Part shown: piece after piece, positions 33,055-45,200 of the stretch | Numbering within the stretch: position 1 is the first letter of the stretch | Layout of the letters: each line of letters begins with the position of its first letter | Source: Lytechinus variegatus | Lineage: Eukaryota; Echinodermata; Echinoidea; Temnopleuroida; Toxopneustidae | Direction of reading: 5' to 3' | Length of the DNA: 64,000 nucleotides | Assembly: GCF_018143015.1 (NCBI RefSeq) | Contig: NC_054751.1 | Location: 15,795,292 to 15,859,291 of the forward strand | Notes under the pieces: generated by a model | What the model was told of the DNA's origin: nothing | The model's input: only the letters and a program-made list of their open reading frames with translations | Database searches by the model: none | Position numbers and translations under genes: made by a program

Positions 33055-33199
33055 GTAAGATTGTTTATCGCTTTCCATGCATGTGCTGAAAAGGGATGTG
33101 AGAGGAAAAAGAAAGAAAGAGAATGATAAAATAAATTCCTTGTTTGTGTATAAGTAACATAGGCCTATGGTAATATTCCTGTATTAATGTCTTGCATGG

Positions 33200-34765
33200 G
33201 TTACTAATTTGACACGCAGATTTGATGACATTGATCCATCTGTTGTGAAGAATATTTTACCTTTCATTATAGACCCGCTTTCACATTATTTTTAATTTCT
33301 CTCTTGCAACTGGAATTGTATATTTAAAAACTGAAAATATCAAAAGTTTTCCCGTTTTTAAAAAGGAGAATACTGACCTATTTGTCAACTACCGTCCATT
33401 ATCAATTTTGCATTTTTTTCTCAAAATCATAAAGAAATTAGTTTTTAACAGGCTATACAATTTTTATTACATCACAATGTTTTATATGATAGTCAATCTG
33501 GCTCTGTCAAAATCACTCCACGGAAATAGTTATTGAAATTCATAATAGAATTAGTGAGCTAAATGCCGGTAAAAAGTTATAGGAATTTTTATAGATCTCG
33601 CCAAGGCTTTTGATTCTCTTTCTCATGATACTTTATTTAATAAGTTGCAATATTACGGTATAAGAGGAGTGTTTTTAATTGGTTGAAGTCATATTTATTA
33701 CACAGGAAACAATTTACTGTCCATAATAATAGCCATCCGTTTTTCATGAAATAAAAACAGGTGTACCACAAGGTTCTATTATTTGGCCTTTATTATTTTT
33801 AATGTATATTAATGACATTGTTAACTCTTGCTATGAACCACATTTTATATTTTATGCCGATGATACGTCACTTTAGTTGAAATATTAAATAGAAATCTTG
33901 CCCAAATTTCTGCCTGGTTTAAGTGCGATATACTTTCCTTAAATACAAATAAAATTCAATGTTTTTTTATGTAATAATACACAAAAGTATCACAGCGCTT
34001 ATACAATTGTCTGCAATAAAAACAAATATAAATCTTAAGTAACAAAAAAAAAACAGTTAAGTTCTTAGGAGTGATTTTAAGCAACAATTTATGTTGGAAT
34101 GATCATATCTGTCAAAATAGCACGTTTTATAGGAATCTTAAATCGTTTAAAATGTAATGTACCTAGTTATGTATCATTTACTCTCTACAATGCTTATCTA
34201 TATAGCCATATACAAACACTGATTATTCTACAAAAAAAAGCAATACGTGTATGTAAGAAAACAGACTATAATGCCCCGACTTCGTTGCTATTTATACCAC
34301 TATGTACAGCTAAACTTCCAGATATTATCAAGATTCAAATTGCTTCAATTATGCAACGATACCACACAAAAAGCATTACATTCACAATTACTCTACTAGA
34401 TCATTTAACAAATTCCATGGACCTTTTCATATGATAGATCTAAATATTCAATACGACATAATATGGAATAGTTTAGACCTGTAAACATATAATACACAAT
34501 TTGATAATACTTTTGAAATACAACATAGAAGAAAAGAAATTTCTGGGCAATTATTGATTTCTCTTAACTTGGCTTTGTACTATTTGCTTATTTGATTGTT
34601 TATCCGTTTGTTTATATTTTTGTTTTGTTTTTATCTTTGTTATGTTTTGTTTTATACCTTGAAGTTTGTTTCACGCTTGTTTAATTTATTTTTTTTGGTT
34701 TGACAGAAATGATTATTTCTTTTTTCTATTTATTATTTGGGACTTGCCGCATCCATACCATATAC
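33200..34765 (+). mobile_element. Dead LINE, reverse-transcriptase part
   Basis: Broken frames encode NYRPLSILHFFLKIIKKLVF, AKAFDSLSHDTLFNKLQYYG, a degraded QG motif, YINDIVNS and the catalytic YADD as FYADDTS near 33,855. C-terminal pieces follow to about 34,600. Frameshifts and stops occur throughout. The element resumes at 37,407 after a hAT insertion. Confidence 0.85.
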
Positions 34766-34902
34766 CAGTCATTCTCAATTAATTTTGTTGAAGCGCCAAA
34801 TTTCTTGTTGAGAATCTGGACTGCGTCACTATCCAACACGTGAAGAGCGAAATATTGTGGTATAAAGGGGGGGGGGGGGGGTGCAGGACCACCTGAAGAG
34901 CT

Positions 34903-35520
34903 TTAAGGTCAAATCCAGATAAATGTTGATTTGAATAAATAGAGAAAAATCAAAGTAGGAAAACGCGGAAAATTTCATCAAAATCGGATGTACAATAAGA
35001 CATTTATGACATTTCGGAGTTTTGCTTATTTTTTACAAAAGAGTGATACACAAAACTGAAATGAGACATTTGATGATGTCCCTCACTATTTCTTTTGTTT
35101 TTTATTGTTTGAATTATACAATAATTCATGTTCTTATAGATTTGACAATAAGGACCGACTTAACTGAATCATACAGTATGATATGCTCATTCCACGCGTT
35201 CAGAGAAAATTAGAATAGTCCCTATTTCATATAATAAAATACAAAAGAAATAGTGAGTGGATGCCGTCATCGGTCTCCTCATTTGCATACCCACCAGCAG
35301 GGGCGTCGATCCATTTTTTCAGATGTGGGGGGGGGGGCAAAAACGATATGTTTGCCCCAAATATTTTCATTGGTGGGGCAATCGCCCCCTCCCCCCCCCC
35401 GGATCGACGCATCTGCCCACGAGGGTGTGCTTATAACTGTTTTGTGAAATTAAGCAAAACTTTAAAATGTCATAACTTTCTTGTTTTAATTATTATGTTT
35501 CTGTATTAAATTTCGTTCTT
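34903..35520. mobile_element. Long-TIR MITE, copy 1
   Basis: Matches 54,126-54,672 over most of its length (for example aaatagtgagtggatg and tctcctcatttgcatac), with arms that are inverted images of each other (gacatttcggagttttgctt against aagcaaaactttaaaatgtc). Interrupted by the 118-bp element at 35,298. Confidence 0.75.
35298..35415. mobile_element. 118-bp hAT-like MITE
   Basis: Ends CAGGGGCGTCGATCC and GGATCGACGCATCTG; flanking 8-mers CCCACCAG and CCCACGAG differ at one base. The empty site is visible in the sister copy near 54,505. The inside is G-run then C-run. Confidence 0.85.
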
Positions 35521-35534
35521 GATGAGGGTTGCGT

Positions 35535-35665
35535 TTGAAAAGCAAACCGGGTATGTTGATCAGTGGTAAAGCGTCAGTCTCATGAACGGGAGGCCGTGGG
35601 TTCGATCCCCAACAGAGTCATACCAAAAAATATAGGAATTGGACCTTCTGCCTTCTTGCTTGGCG
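35535..35665 (+). mobile_element. tRNA-derived SINE fragment
   Basis: A-box-like gatcagtggtaaagcg, a CAT anticodon position, and B box gggttcgatcccc, followed by a SINE body (ggaccttctgccttcttgct). The tRNA acceptor stem is not paired, so it is a SINE head and not a tRNA gene. Confidence 0.7.
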
Positions 35666-35671
35666 CTCACA

Positions 35672-35889
35672 CACTTAAAACAAATCAGTCAAATTGACTA
35701 GACCAGTAGTCAGCTGGGAGCAACTGATATGGCAATCACTGATATTCACATTTCTGACATATATTCTAGTCAGAAATAACTCTGTTCTAGTAAAATATGA
35801 CTAGAAAATAGTCAAATATGACTAGAATAACAGTTGCTCCCAGCTGACCCTATTGACAAGTCATTTTTGACTGATTTGTTTTTAGAGTG
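35672..35889. mobile_element. Palindromic MITE, CACT(CT)AAAAACAAATCAGTC ends
   Basis: Left cacttaaaacaaatcagtca plus gtcagctgggagcaactg mirrors the right cagttgctcccagctgac plus tgactgatttgtttttagag. About 218 bp. Confidence 0.85.
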
Positions 35890-36289
35890 CAGCATTTACA
35901 TTGGAGAAGGGTAATAATAACATATAGTACATAGGCTATGTAGATTCGAATCAGTGATAGGTCAATACGCCATCACGTGACCATAGCTGCGAGGATCGCA
36001 TTTGTTATATTTCAGGTTTTGACGTCACCCAGGGAATATACTGCGTTGTATTTTCAATTGCGGCGTTATATTTACTAAGGTGACGTCACTCTCTGCATAC
36101 AAGTTGCGTAACAAGTGTAAAAATGTACGCGCTAATGTTAACGCGTCGATTGAATGAAGAACTCGCTTGATGCATTATAAAAAAAATCTATTATGACGTA
36201 GATGGATCAGAGCTGAAGCAAGAATTTCGGGTTTGAGCCAGATGATGAATGAAATTTCTGATGGCGAATCCACATATACTATATAATAT

Positions 36290-36482
36290 AACAGATATTG
36301 CCTGGTCTATCGTTTTAATAAATAACATTTCAACTCCCCTCCGAAGCTATATTTTTCCCTAGGGGTAATATTTTCCCTCAGCGCTGCGCGCTTCGGGCAA
36401 AATATAATCCCTTGGGAAAAATATAACTCCGTCGGGGAGAGGAAATGTTATATTCAAACTCTAGGTAGGCAATATCTGTATA
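36290..36482. mobile_element. Palindromic MITE
   Basis: Arms acagatattgcctgg / ctaggtaggcaatatctgta and, further in, aacatttcaactcccctccg / cggggagaggaaatgtt are inverse. A SINE tail fragment (gggcccgctgcagtccctta, then att units) follows at 36,495-36,580. Confidence 0.7.
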
Positions 36483-36604
36483 ATATGGAAATACAGGGCC
36501 CGCTGCAGTCCCTTACCGAAATGGCTACCCTTAGTTAATAGAACGTAATTATGATTATTATTGTTATTATTAAAAGCACTGTTGTATGTTAACATATTAT
36601 GTAT

Positions 36605-37127
36605 GATGGGGGGACCTAAAGCTACGCACTTTGTTTTGAAACAATAAAAACTGTCCCAATTTTAATATTTCAACAAATTATATTTCACTAATTTGTGGCA
36701 AACATTCTAAAGATCATTAACAAAGTAGAAAATATCACAAAACTCACTAATACGAAAATCCCGTCGTGTTTTTCGAACACCTCTTGATTTCGCCGCCCGA
36801 TGTAGAAGGGGTCCTAAAGCTACGCACTCGATTTATCATGCAAAAAAATAGTATTTCCTGTGCCTCAATTTATAAAATATATTCAAATTATTATAGGATA
36901 AAATGAAATTAAAGCGAATATAACTCCAAACTTCCTAACAGTTGTTGGTTTTCTCTGCATTTAGAGATTTACTGCAGCCTCTGTAGAAAAAATATAATAG
37001 GAATTTTTCATCACTCTGCAGTCACAGTTCCACACACAGAGTGCGCATTTGCCATTGAAAACTGCATGCGCGATGAGTGGTGCGTAGCTTTAGGACCCGC
37101 GCAGCTTTAGGACCCCCTACCATACAT
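36605..37127. mobile_element. MITE with GGGGGACCTAAAGCTACGCAC ends
   Basis: Left gggggacctaaagctacgca; right has tgcgtagctttaggaccc and then gcagctttaggaccccc, followed by TA. Internal phrase ggtcctaaagctacgcactc at 36,810 repeats the end. Confidence 0.8.
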
Positions 37128-37406
37128 AGTCTTTGTACCAATGAATACATTATCTTCCATAATAAGGGTTATCAAATGCTAGATTACACAAAATCAGAGG
37201 AAGTCAAATAGCAACTAGATTTCAAAAAGAGCTGAGTTTTTATTTTCCCTCTGTAATTAAATGATCAAACCTCAATTCCAGATTAATAGTAGATCAACCT
37301 TTTATTTTCTTTTTCTTTTTTCTTTTTCTATGCCGGCTCCCACGCGCCACTCCGGAAGGCTCGGTGCGCCACAAGTGGCGCGCGCGCCACCATTTGAGAA
37401 TCCCTG

Positions 37407-37690
37407 CCATATACTGAATTTTATTTTAATGATTGATATATCTTGGGTATGTGCGTTTTGACAAGCCTTTTTTGTGGCTTTTTTTGTGCACGCCCAATTT
37501 TCCTTTCATAATTTTGTTCATTTATATTTCTATATTTATGTGCCAACCATTACACTATTTGTTTCATTTATGTTCTGTTGAAACCTTTGCTTTGTTTTAT
37601 GTTATTTATATTTTCTTTGGGTATATATAATTTTGTTCTTTTTAATGAATTTGGAAATGAATAATAAATTGAACTGAATTGAAATTGTTT
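37407..37690 (+). mobile_element. LINE 3' end, continuation of 33,200-34,765
   Basis: After the second CCATATAC the LINE 3' untranslated sequence continues to an A-rich end with gaactgaattgaaatt repeats at 37,660-37,690, similar in style to the tail of the minus-strand LINE at 49,145. Confidence 0.7.
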
Positions 37691-38040
37691 TGTTTATTAA
37701 CTTACCTCATAGAAGAACAGTCGGAAATATATGCAAGTGCAACTCAAATGTACATTCAAGCATGTTATGTGTCAATAGCTGATTTCAATTTGCAATTTTA
37801 TCTTGCCCTAAACCAAGTAAAGAGTTATATACGACTGACCCCCCAAAAAAAAAAAATCACCATGATTTTATGATATAAATTGATGTCAACTCATTTGGCG
37901 AACGAATGAGCAAATTAGATTGACCTTCCTTATTATGCTTTGATATCAAATCACAAATCATTATAATTAGAATTTTCATAGATTACATAATAATTTTCGT
38001 TAGAATCATCACGATATCATTCTTGGGGGTGATTTGTGAT

Positions 38041-38300
38041 AAAGGTGCCAGGTAAAAATGGCAGAGGTTAAAAGGGCAGAGGTAATAATGGCAGAGGCAA
38101 AAATGACAGAGGTAAAAATGGCAGAGGTAATAATGGCAGAGGTAAAATGGCAGAGGTAAAAATTGCAGAGGTAATAATAGCAGAGGTAAAATGGCAGAGG
38201 TAAAAATGGCAGAGGTAAAATGGCAGAGATAAAAATGGCAATAGTAATAATGGCAGGGGTAATAATGGCAGAGGCAAAAATGACAGAGGTAAAGATCATG
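38041..38300. repeat. 16-bp tandem array, GGCAGAGGTAAAAAT, left arm
   Basis: About 16 units of ggcagaggtaaaaat with aataat and aaa variants. The same array appears inverted at 40,690-40,850, so the two flank a 2.4-kb interior as foldback arms. Confidence 0.9.
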
Positions 38301-38946
38301 ACATGCTACATCAACAAGGAAAAGACAGATCCCTTCCAGTTAATATCAGTCATAATTATTGACCTTGAATGAACCCCCTATCGACAAAATGACTATTATG
38401 GACTGATTAGTTATCATTTTTTTTTCATCATTTTGGTTCTATACTTTATCATTGATATGATTAAACAAAAAAAAAATGTTCCTGCCAAAATGATTTCAAT
38501 TTGAGTAGTATGAAAGGATTTATCTTGGCCAGTTCGTATAGTAGAATAACACTTCATTATACATACCGAACGAATTTTAATGTTAACACCAATGTGCGCT
38601 ACCATTAACACACTGATCTTAGAAACAAGTTCGGAATTTCTTCCGAACCACTTGCATAACTTGGATAACAGAAAAATGATAAAACGTTTTGTAATAAAAG
38701 TAATTTTTCAAATTTTAACATCATAATGGATCCGAATATAGAACTTGATGTGATATATCAATTTAAATTATATAATAATAGCAATTAGTGTTAAGTTTTT
38801 CAGAGCAATACCTTATTGCAGCTAGATGTCAGGTTCCTGAACTATTTTCTATGGTAACGGTTACCGTATAAATTTGGAAATGTGTAACGAATCAGAGATT
38901 TAAATTTATAGGCGGTTCTTAGGTACCATTCTACCGACGTGTTTTA

Positions 38947-40490
38947 TAGGGGAAGTTCACCCTGACAAATGGTTTACCATCAAACTGGCAGATAAACGAA
39001 GTGAAGGTTTGCGGAAACCCCATCAAAGATTAAAAAAGCTATTAGAATTTGAGTTTTTGATCTGTGACGTCATGTACGAGCAGCTGCCCCAAAATGTATG
39101 CTTTTCAATTTTTTAATCAGTGGTTCATGATTGCTAAAAAAATCTTTCAGGAGCGGATTTGAAATGATTTGTATCTTCAGTGGCGTACCGTAGGTCACGG
39201 CATGGGGGGGGGGGAGCACCAGCAAAAATTTCAAGTCACTTAGGGAGCGCGCCAAGCGCGCTCAGTTATCAGGTATAGTGACCTTAAGAGAAATTTTAAG
39301 GACATCCAGTGCCATTAAACATATATGTATCTCACTGATTAAAAAATAATGCGAACGCGAAGCGCGAGCTGAATTTTTTTGATATTCAGACCTAAAAAAT
39401 GACATTATAAGCAAATATTTTGAATCATATTCTGTCTGACGAAAAAACAATGCGAGCGCGAAGCGCGAGCTGAATTTTTTTTATATGTTGACCCAAACGG
39501 ACATTTTCAGGACTATATTTTAGGAATCCATTAAGATTATATTTCTGCATGGTCATCTAATGCTAGTGCCATCCTTTGCTGATTTTGTTAGAATTACATC
39601 TAAACACATGAAGCACTTTTTGTAGTCATTGTAATCATGATTATCATACGCATCTCACTAATCAGATACTGCGAGCGCGAAACGCGAGCTAAAAATTTTT
39701 GAAATTCACACCCGAAGAGGTGCATTCTAAGGCTTGTTTGTATTTAGATCAGAAAAATTGACACTTTAAGGACAGATTTTAGGAATTCATGAAGAGCATA
39801 CATCTAACCAATCAACTAATGCGAACGTTAGCACGGACAGGAAATGTTTTATATTAAGACCATAAAATAGGGCAAATAAGTAGTCATGAAAAAGAAGCAA
39901 ATGTCACAACATAAAACAATAATAACTCGAATTGCGAGGAAATGTATTTGGTGCATATTGATTTGAAAACGGGAAGTTTTAGTACAACATGATTATATAT
40001 AGTATCCTGTTAAACAGTATATGCAAGCACCAGGAACAATGAAGACATAGGCCTTGAGCAAATAATGTTTCATAACGTGATGAAAAGAATGCTTCTTATG
40101 TAATAAAATATAACATGATATAATAACATTCATTCATGAAAAATTATTTCTTTCCCCACTATGTTTCTCTTCCTTTCTCCCTCTTTTCTCCTTTTCCCCG
40201 TTTTTTTTTGCCAGCCGATGGGGGAGGGGTGGGGGCACGTGCCCCCATGCCCCCCCGTAGTTACGCCACTGTGTATCTTGATAGACTTAAGGTACAATGA
40301 AAACCACATTTTTTTAAAATGACATTTCAATAAATTATTTATTGCACCATATATGGAAAAGCTGCTCGCAAATGACGTCACCATTAAAATATAAAATTCT
40401 AATAGCTTTTTAAAATCTTTGTTGGATTCCCTAAAACCCTCACCAATAATTTTTACAACAAACGTTATGTCAGGGTGAATTTCCCCTCTA
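38947..40490. mobile_element. Long-TIR DNA element, TAGGGGAAGTTCACCCTGAC ends
   Basis: Left taggggaagttcaccctgac and right gtcagggtgaatttcccctc are inverse, and homology continues inward (agctattagaattt; tgacgtcat; gagcagct) for about 200 bp per arm. TA edges are likely target duplication. A partial relative is at 61,610-61,770. Confidence 0.85.
39178..40271. mobile_element. hAT-like element with 8-bp duplication TGTATCTT
   Basis: Ends CAGTGGCGTACCGTAGG and the inverse of CAGTGGCGTAACTACGG; identical TGTATCTT at 39,170-39,177 and 40,272-40,279. The interior repeats the phrase gcgaagcgcgagctgaattt three to four times. No transposase. Confidence 0.9.
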
Positions 40491-40689
40491 ATAAATTAAG
40501 TACAATACTGCATGTAAGTCCAGGAAAAAAAAGAGAAATACCCATTGAACTCAAGTGCTATCAACTTGGTGCAGAAAGATCTGAAGTGTGATCTTAAAAT
40601 GTTACCCTTTCCATTAGTCCCACATTATAATTCATATTTTCTTCTCAGAACCTTTCTTATTTAATTTACTATGGAGTGGCTGTTGGATT

Positions 40690-40850
40690 TTTTGGCATGG
40701 GGGCATTGTTTTATACCTCTGTTATTTTTACCTCAGCCATTTCTACCTCTGCCATTATTACCGCTGCCATTTACACATCTGCCATTTTAACCTATGCCAT
40801 TTTTACATCTGCCTTTCTTACCTCTGCCATTTTTACACCGAGCCGTGATA
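40690..40850. repeat. 16-bp tandem array, right (inverted) arm
   Basis: Units of acctctgccatttttacc with variants, the reverse complement of the array at 38,041-38,300. Confidence 0.9.
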
Positions 40851-40938
40851 GATTTCTTTCCTTCTTTTTTTTTACATTGTATAACGACTTGTTTAATTCA
40901 CATACTTGACTTTGTCGTTATAAAAAATTAAAAATGTT

Positions 40939-41011
40939 CGCCCAATGTGGGGCTCGAACCCACGACCCTGAGATTAAGAGTCTCATGCTCTACCGACTGA
41001 GCTAACCGGGC
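40939..41011 (-). tRNA. tRNA-Lys (CTT)
   Basis: A complete 73-base cloverleaf on the minus strand: acceptor GCCCGGT pairs with the 3' ATTGGGC (with one G-T), D arm TAGCTCAGTCGGTAGAGC, anticodon loop ACTCTTAAT (CTT), T arm GGGTTCGAGCCCC. It is almost identical to vertebrate tRNA-Lys-CTT, so very likely functional. It is antisense within the prominin intron between exons 8 and 9. Confidence 0.95.
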
Positions 41012-42512
41012 TGGTTAAAACATATGTGGTATTGTAAAGAGTCGTCGTTACCTGTTTTTGCATTGTTATGTACACGAAATGTCGTCTGCTGCTTGTAATA
41101 CAATTCCATTTAAATGCGGAAATTGTATAGAACATGAATTTAATATTCGCTAACAAGACAAACATCATTTACTTTTCATGTTTCAATTGAGGTATATTTA
41201 CATTGCATGAAAATAATGCGAGTAAAACAATTGCAGGGTCACGAAATCCATGCCCCTAAATCGGTCCTCTTAAAGCTTCGCATCCCCATGCGAGATCGAG
41301 GCAGCAAGATCAATTTTATTTTCGCGCCAAATTAGCCTTCTTCGCGCCCTTTGGACAGTGCATTCATGACGCATTCACCATGGATCTGTGAATAGATCCA
41401 TTCATTCATGAATGCGCATCGTGTGTGTATGCGACCGCGAAGGTCCATGGTGTAGTTCTATATATCCGGCGTTCTACACACACAGAAACGTGCTTCGCCA
41501 ATCAAAGAAACGGTAACAAGAAATAAGGTCAATAGACGAAAATAACGAAATGAATACATGAACAACCAATAAGCATCCGTTTAAGAAGACGCGGGTTGGA
41601 TAGTATTATCCTGCAGAAGGATTCACTCTAAAAGTCAAGGATTTAAAATAAACCATATTGGCTGTGAATAGTGACCAGTCGAATATTAGACTTTGTTTTG
41701 AACCTTGTAGATTTAAATTTGAATATAGAAAGACTTTAGTTTAATTCTTTTAGTTTTGAAAGTTAATCCTAAAGAATGAAAATAAATCCAACATTCGGCT
41801 TGTCACCCGGTCGACTTGTCGCTATCCACAGCTGATCTGGAATTATTTTAAATCCGCCTTGATTTTTAAAGTGTTGCCTTTTTTGCGGTGTGAATGCACA
41901 TATCTCGTTCCATTTGGTAATGATACTGTTTTCATCGTCACCTAACTTACTTTAAGTATAATTTGTAAATATTAATTCGATATTTGTTTTGAAAAAAATC
42001 ACTGGCATACGGGTGGGGGGGGCAAGGGTGGGCGATCACCCCCTTACCGACTTATCGATTTGCCCCCCCCATAGTTTTGACAACTTGCATTGGAAAGCAG
42101 TCTAAAACAATTGAACATGGTATAAAAAATAATAAACATACAAATTTGCCATTTTTGCACTCTTAGCGCGTAAAATGAATCCCGATTCTTTTTATGATAA
42201 TAATAATAATAATAATAAATAAAATTTATAAACAGCTTTATACACACGTTTCAAAGCGCTAAGAAAGAAAAAAGGAATATACAAGATAAAAGGAAAATAA
42301 ATAAACTGAAAGTGAAAACATCATTAAGAAAATATCTAAACAAATATGATTTTTGGTTTCACCCTTGCCCTGTGCGCGCCCATACTGCATTTTATAATTA
42401 GTTGGAATCATATTCCTATTAATGAATAAGGGGGGGGGGGGGTGATTCCCCGGTCCACCATTGTCAAGTAAAGAAAAATAAATAACACTTGGCATATTGT
42501 TATTATCATCAG
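41012..42512. other. Prominin intron, mostly unrecognised
   Basis: Apart from a (AAT)n run near 42,200, a LINE/SINE-like tail (complement of cttagcgctttgaaacg) near 42,240 and G- and C-runs near 42,015-42,070, I see no feature. Confidence 0.4.
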
Positions 42513-42576
42513 GGAAACGAGACGTTGCAAGATGTTCCTGAATTGATAGCTAACACAAGTGTAACATCAATCGATG
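42513..42576 (+). CDS. Prominin exon 9 (residues 402-422)
   Basis: Acceptor tattatcatcag, donor ATCGATG|gtaagt. It encodes [20 protein letters not shown] then D, with two N-glycosylation sequons (NET, NTS). It aligns with [20 protein letters not shown] of PROM1. The intron before it is about 9.5 kb and full of transposons. Confidence 0.9.
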
Positions 42577-42657
42577 GTAAGTTATTATGTGGGATCGACT
42601 CTCTGTGGGGGGGGGGGGCGCAGGGAAGTTCGATAATTCACTGTGTATCTGTGTAAC

Positions 42658-42658
42658 A

Positions 42659-42738
<80 letters not shown>

Positions 42739-42755
42739 TATATACATATATATAG

Positions 42756-42815
<60 letters not shown>

Positions 42816-42830
42816 GATGAAATAACGAAG
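42658..42830. repeat. (CA)n(TA)n compound microsatellite
   Basis: About 40 bp of ca followed by over 100 bp of ta. Open frames through it are artefacts. Confidence 0.98.
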
Positions 42831-42849
42831 TATGTCCCCCGTCACGGAA

Positions 42850-42962
42850 AGTGAATAATAAACTTAATGAAGAATAGTCAAAGAATGCTAAAAAATTTCA
42901 CTTTTTGAAAGTGAAATTTTTGAGCATTCTTTGACCATTCTTCATTTAGTTTGATTATTTTA
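42850..42962. repeat. Long hairpin (palindrome)
   Basis: aaacttaatgaagaatagtc plus aaagaatgct then cactttttgaaagtg at the centre, and the inverse agcattctttgaccattctt. The arms are about 50 bp with almost no loop, probably a small MITE or a cruciform-prone palindrome. Confidence 0.8.
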
Positions 42963-43159
42963 TATATATATATATATACTTGAAAGAATGCTAATACAGC
43001 GAGAATAAGCAATGAGACGTAAAGACGGGGTTCAGTTCATCAAGTTTAATCATATAGCTTGCAGCCATAATTGGGCCTTCTATATATACATATATTTAGC
43101 GGAAGAAATTTTCCAAAAGCCTCGTAACACTGGCGGTCATTCATAGTGGTGAGGTTCAA

Positions 43160-43253
43160 TATAGAGGAAAAAATGACTACGAATTGATCGAAAGCTTAAT
43201 TAAATGGAGAAGCAAGGAGCTACGACCACTTCGTAGTCATTTTTTCCTCTACA
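43160..43253. repeat. Inverted repeat, AGAGGAAAAAATGACTACGAA arms
   Basis: tatagaggaaaaaatgacta is inverted at tagtcattttttcctcta, about 50 bp apart. Probable MITE relic. Confidence 0.75.
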
Positions 43254-44867
43254 TATGTATATTTATATTTACATATATATATATCAATACCTTCTTATGT
43301 GTTAAAAATTACATTTTAAAATCCGTATGAATTCATGTCAGATAGTTTTATAAGGATACTGTAAACACGAATTCATTTCAAACTTATGATTTTTTAAAGA
43401 CATATAAAATGCAGTATATGCACACTATCGTGAAAATGAGGATGACATTTTTATTTGATTAATTAATATTTTACATTCAAAAAGACATAATCTAAAAGTA
43501 TAACAAACATTGCAAGGTAGAAAGAAAATACAGTGACCCGAAGAGAATGGTGTTAGAAACAATAAGGGATCTTCTGAAAAGCTGAGCTTGTGTGATCATG
43601 GTGATCACCTACTTCACTAGAATACGACATAAATAAAAAAATATATATATATTGTTTTTATTCATCAATCAGGGTTATCAAGAATAAATTTCAAAAGAGA
43701 ATATAAGAACATATACAAATGAGCAAGCATATGCAGCAAACAAAATAACGCAATGAAGATAAAATGATGCGTCTGTAAGCCTACGTGACTGAGCATATAA
43801 CCATAATTATTATGTATAATGTTTTGGAAAGAAGTATAAATGTTAAATACTATTCAAGTTCTGGGTAATTTTTTTTGCCTGGTGTCTCTTTGCATTTTTT
43901 TAAACTCACGATATATTATATCTGTCAAGATTGCAATTGAACTGAAATCAATACAGGTGTTTGAGAATGCTATTTTGTACTTATAGGGTATATCGAACAT
44001 GTACTCACACAATTCTAAGAGAATGTCATTATTCTCTAAACCTAGTTTGCAAGAGTAAATTTGAGTCTAAACTCGATCTGGCTGCGTTTTCAAATCTCAA
44101 ATATGGTGAGATATGAGATGAGTTCAACATCAGAAGTGTTGGTATTGGTAGAAAATGCTGAACGTGATATAAAATCAAATCATATCAAATGAAATCAAGT
44201 CAATTTTATTGAAAACGAAAAAAATTATGTCTTGATCGGACAATGTTTCTTGACATGCACAGTTTGGTATTAAAAATAGTGACAATTTCAATGGGACGGT
44301 AGGGACCAGCATGATACATAAAATAACTCCGAAGATGATTAAAAGGAAAATTGATAAATGCTCCCCAAGTATCATTTCATTTTTTTTCAATTTGTTATTT
44401 TGTTCATTTGTTCAATCATTGTATACAGCTAGCCAACCTCCACACATTAAGTTTTCATGATTGTATTTTTTTTGTTTATGACCTATACAACGAAATCACG
44501 CGAAGTCCCCCCCCCCCCATAATTATAATTTTTAGATATTGGACATTTTCGCTCCCTTTTTTGTAATTGAGATGGTACTTCTCCCCGATAACCCCACCCT
44601 GTTTCCGGGATCTCATCATGAAACAAGGGCGTTTCCTGGTTTGAGCATGGGGAGATGCACATCTTGGGTAGGTGGTACTAAGGTGGTATGGGGGTGCAAC
44701 TAAAGTTTGGAAAATAGACTGTTGAAAGCAGAATTAAGAAGGGGTAAAATTTCGTTTTGCTTGCCAGTGTCGGAACTCCTCTGCCTCAGTGGGAGGGTGC
44801 ACGTGCTCCCAGTGCACCCCAAGCCTACGCCCTTGTAAAATGCTAATTTTTTTCTTCCATTTGATAG
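43254..44867. other. Prominin intron, no feature recognised
   Basis: AT-rich sequence with no exon, RNA gene or sizeable repeat that I can support; a possible element end (agtgcaccccaagcctacgc) lies near 44,810. Confidence 0.4.
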
Positions 44868-44944
44868 AAATTCGAGATGCAGTAAGCCAGTTGCAAGAAG
44901 TGGTCGAAGAACTTGTTAACGAAACCTCTCAGTCATTAAACGAA
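44868..44944 (+). CDS. Prominin exon 10 (residues 424-448)
   Basis: Acceptor tccatttgatag, donor AACGAA|gtgagt. It encodes IRDAVSQLQEVVEELVNETS then QSLNE, a heptad-like helix with one NET sequon, in loop 1. Confidence 0.9.
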
Positions 44945-45162
44945 GTGAGTATGAGCGGCTATAATTATGCCTGTCTAACAATGAAAACTAAGTATAATCA
45001 GTATGTATGACTATGATTTAATTCAATATTGAGGAAGAAAAATAAAATCACGGAAGTGAAGGATTGTAGAATGCCATGCATGCATGCATGGTCGTGATTG
45101 AAGTGCAAATTTGTAAGCCATTACATAATGCAATCGATGACAAAGTACCACTTCTATACTAC

Positions 45163-45168
45163 ATACTT

Positions 45169-45200
<32 letters not shown>

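Larger units (their letters stand above)
34766..37406. mobile_element. hAT-type DNA element with 8-bp target duplication
   Basis: The ends CAGTCATTCTCAA and TTTGAGAATCCCTG form hAT-like inverted repeats, flanked by identical 8-mers CCATATAC at 34,758-34,765 and 37,407-37,414. It is inserted in the LINE. There is no transposase; the 2.6-kb interior is mostly later insertions. The right end is CpG-rich (ggcgcgcgcgccac). Confidence 0.88.
38041..40850. mobile_element. Foldback-like composite element with nested insertions
   Basis: The inverted 16-bp arrays at each end, plus similar outer edges (gtgataaaggtgccaggt against accgagccgtgatag), suggest one foldback element. It holds the long-TIR element 38,947-40,490, which itself holds the hAT-like element 39,178-40,271. 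Confidence 0.6.

Noticed and set aside
35548..35620. tRNA-Met gene
   Set aside because: A and B boxes are present but the acceptor stem does not pair and a SINE body follows, so it is a SINE head.
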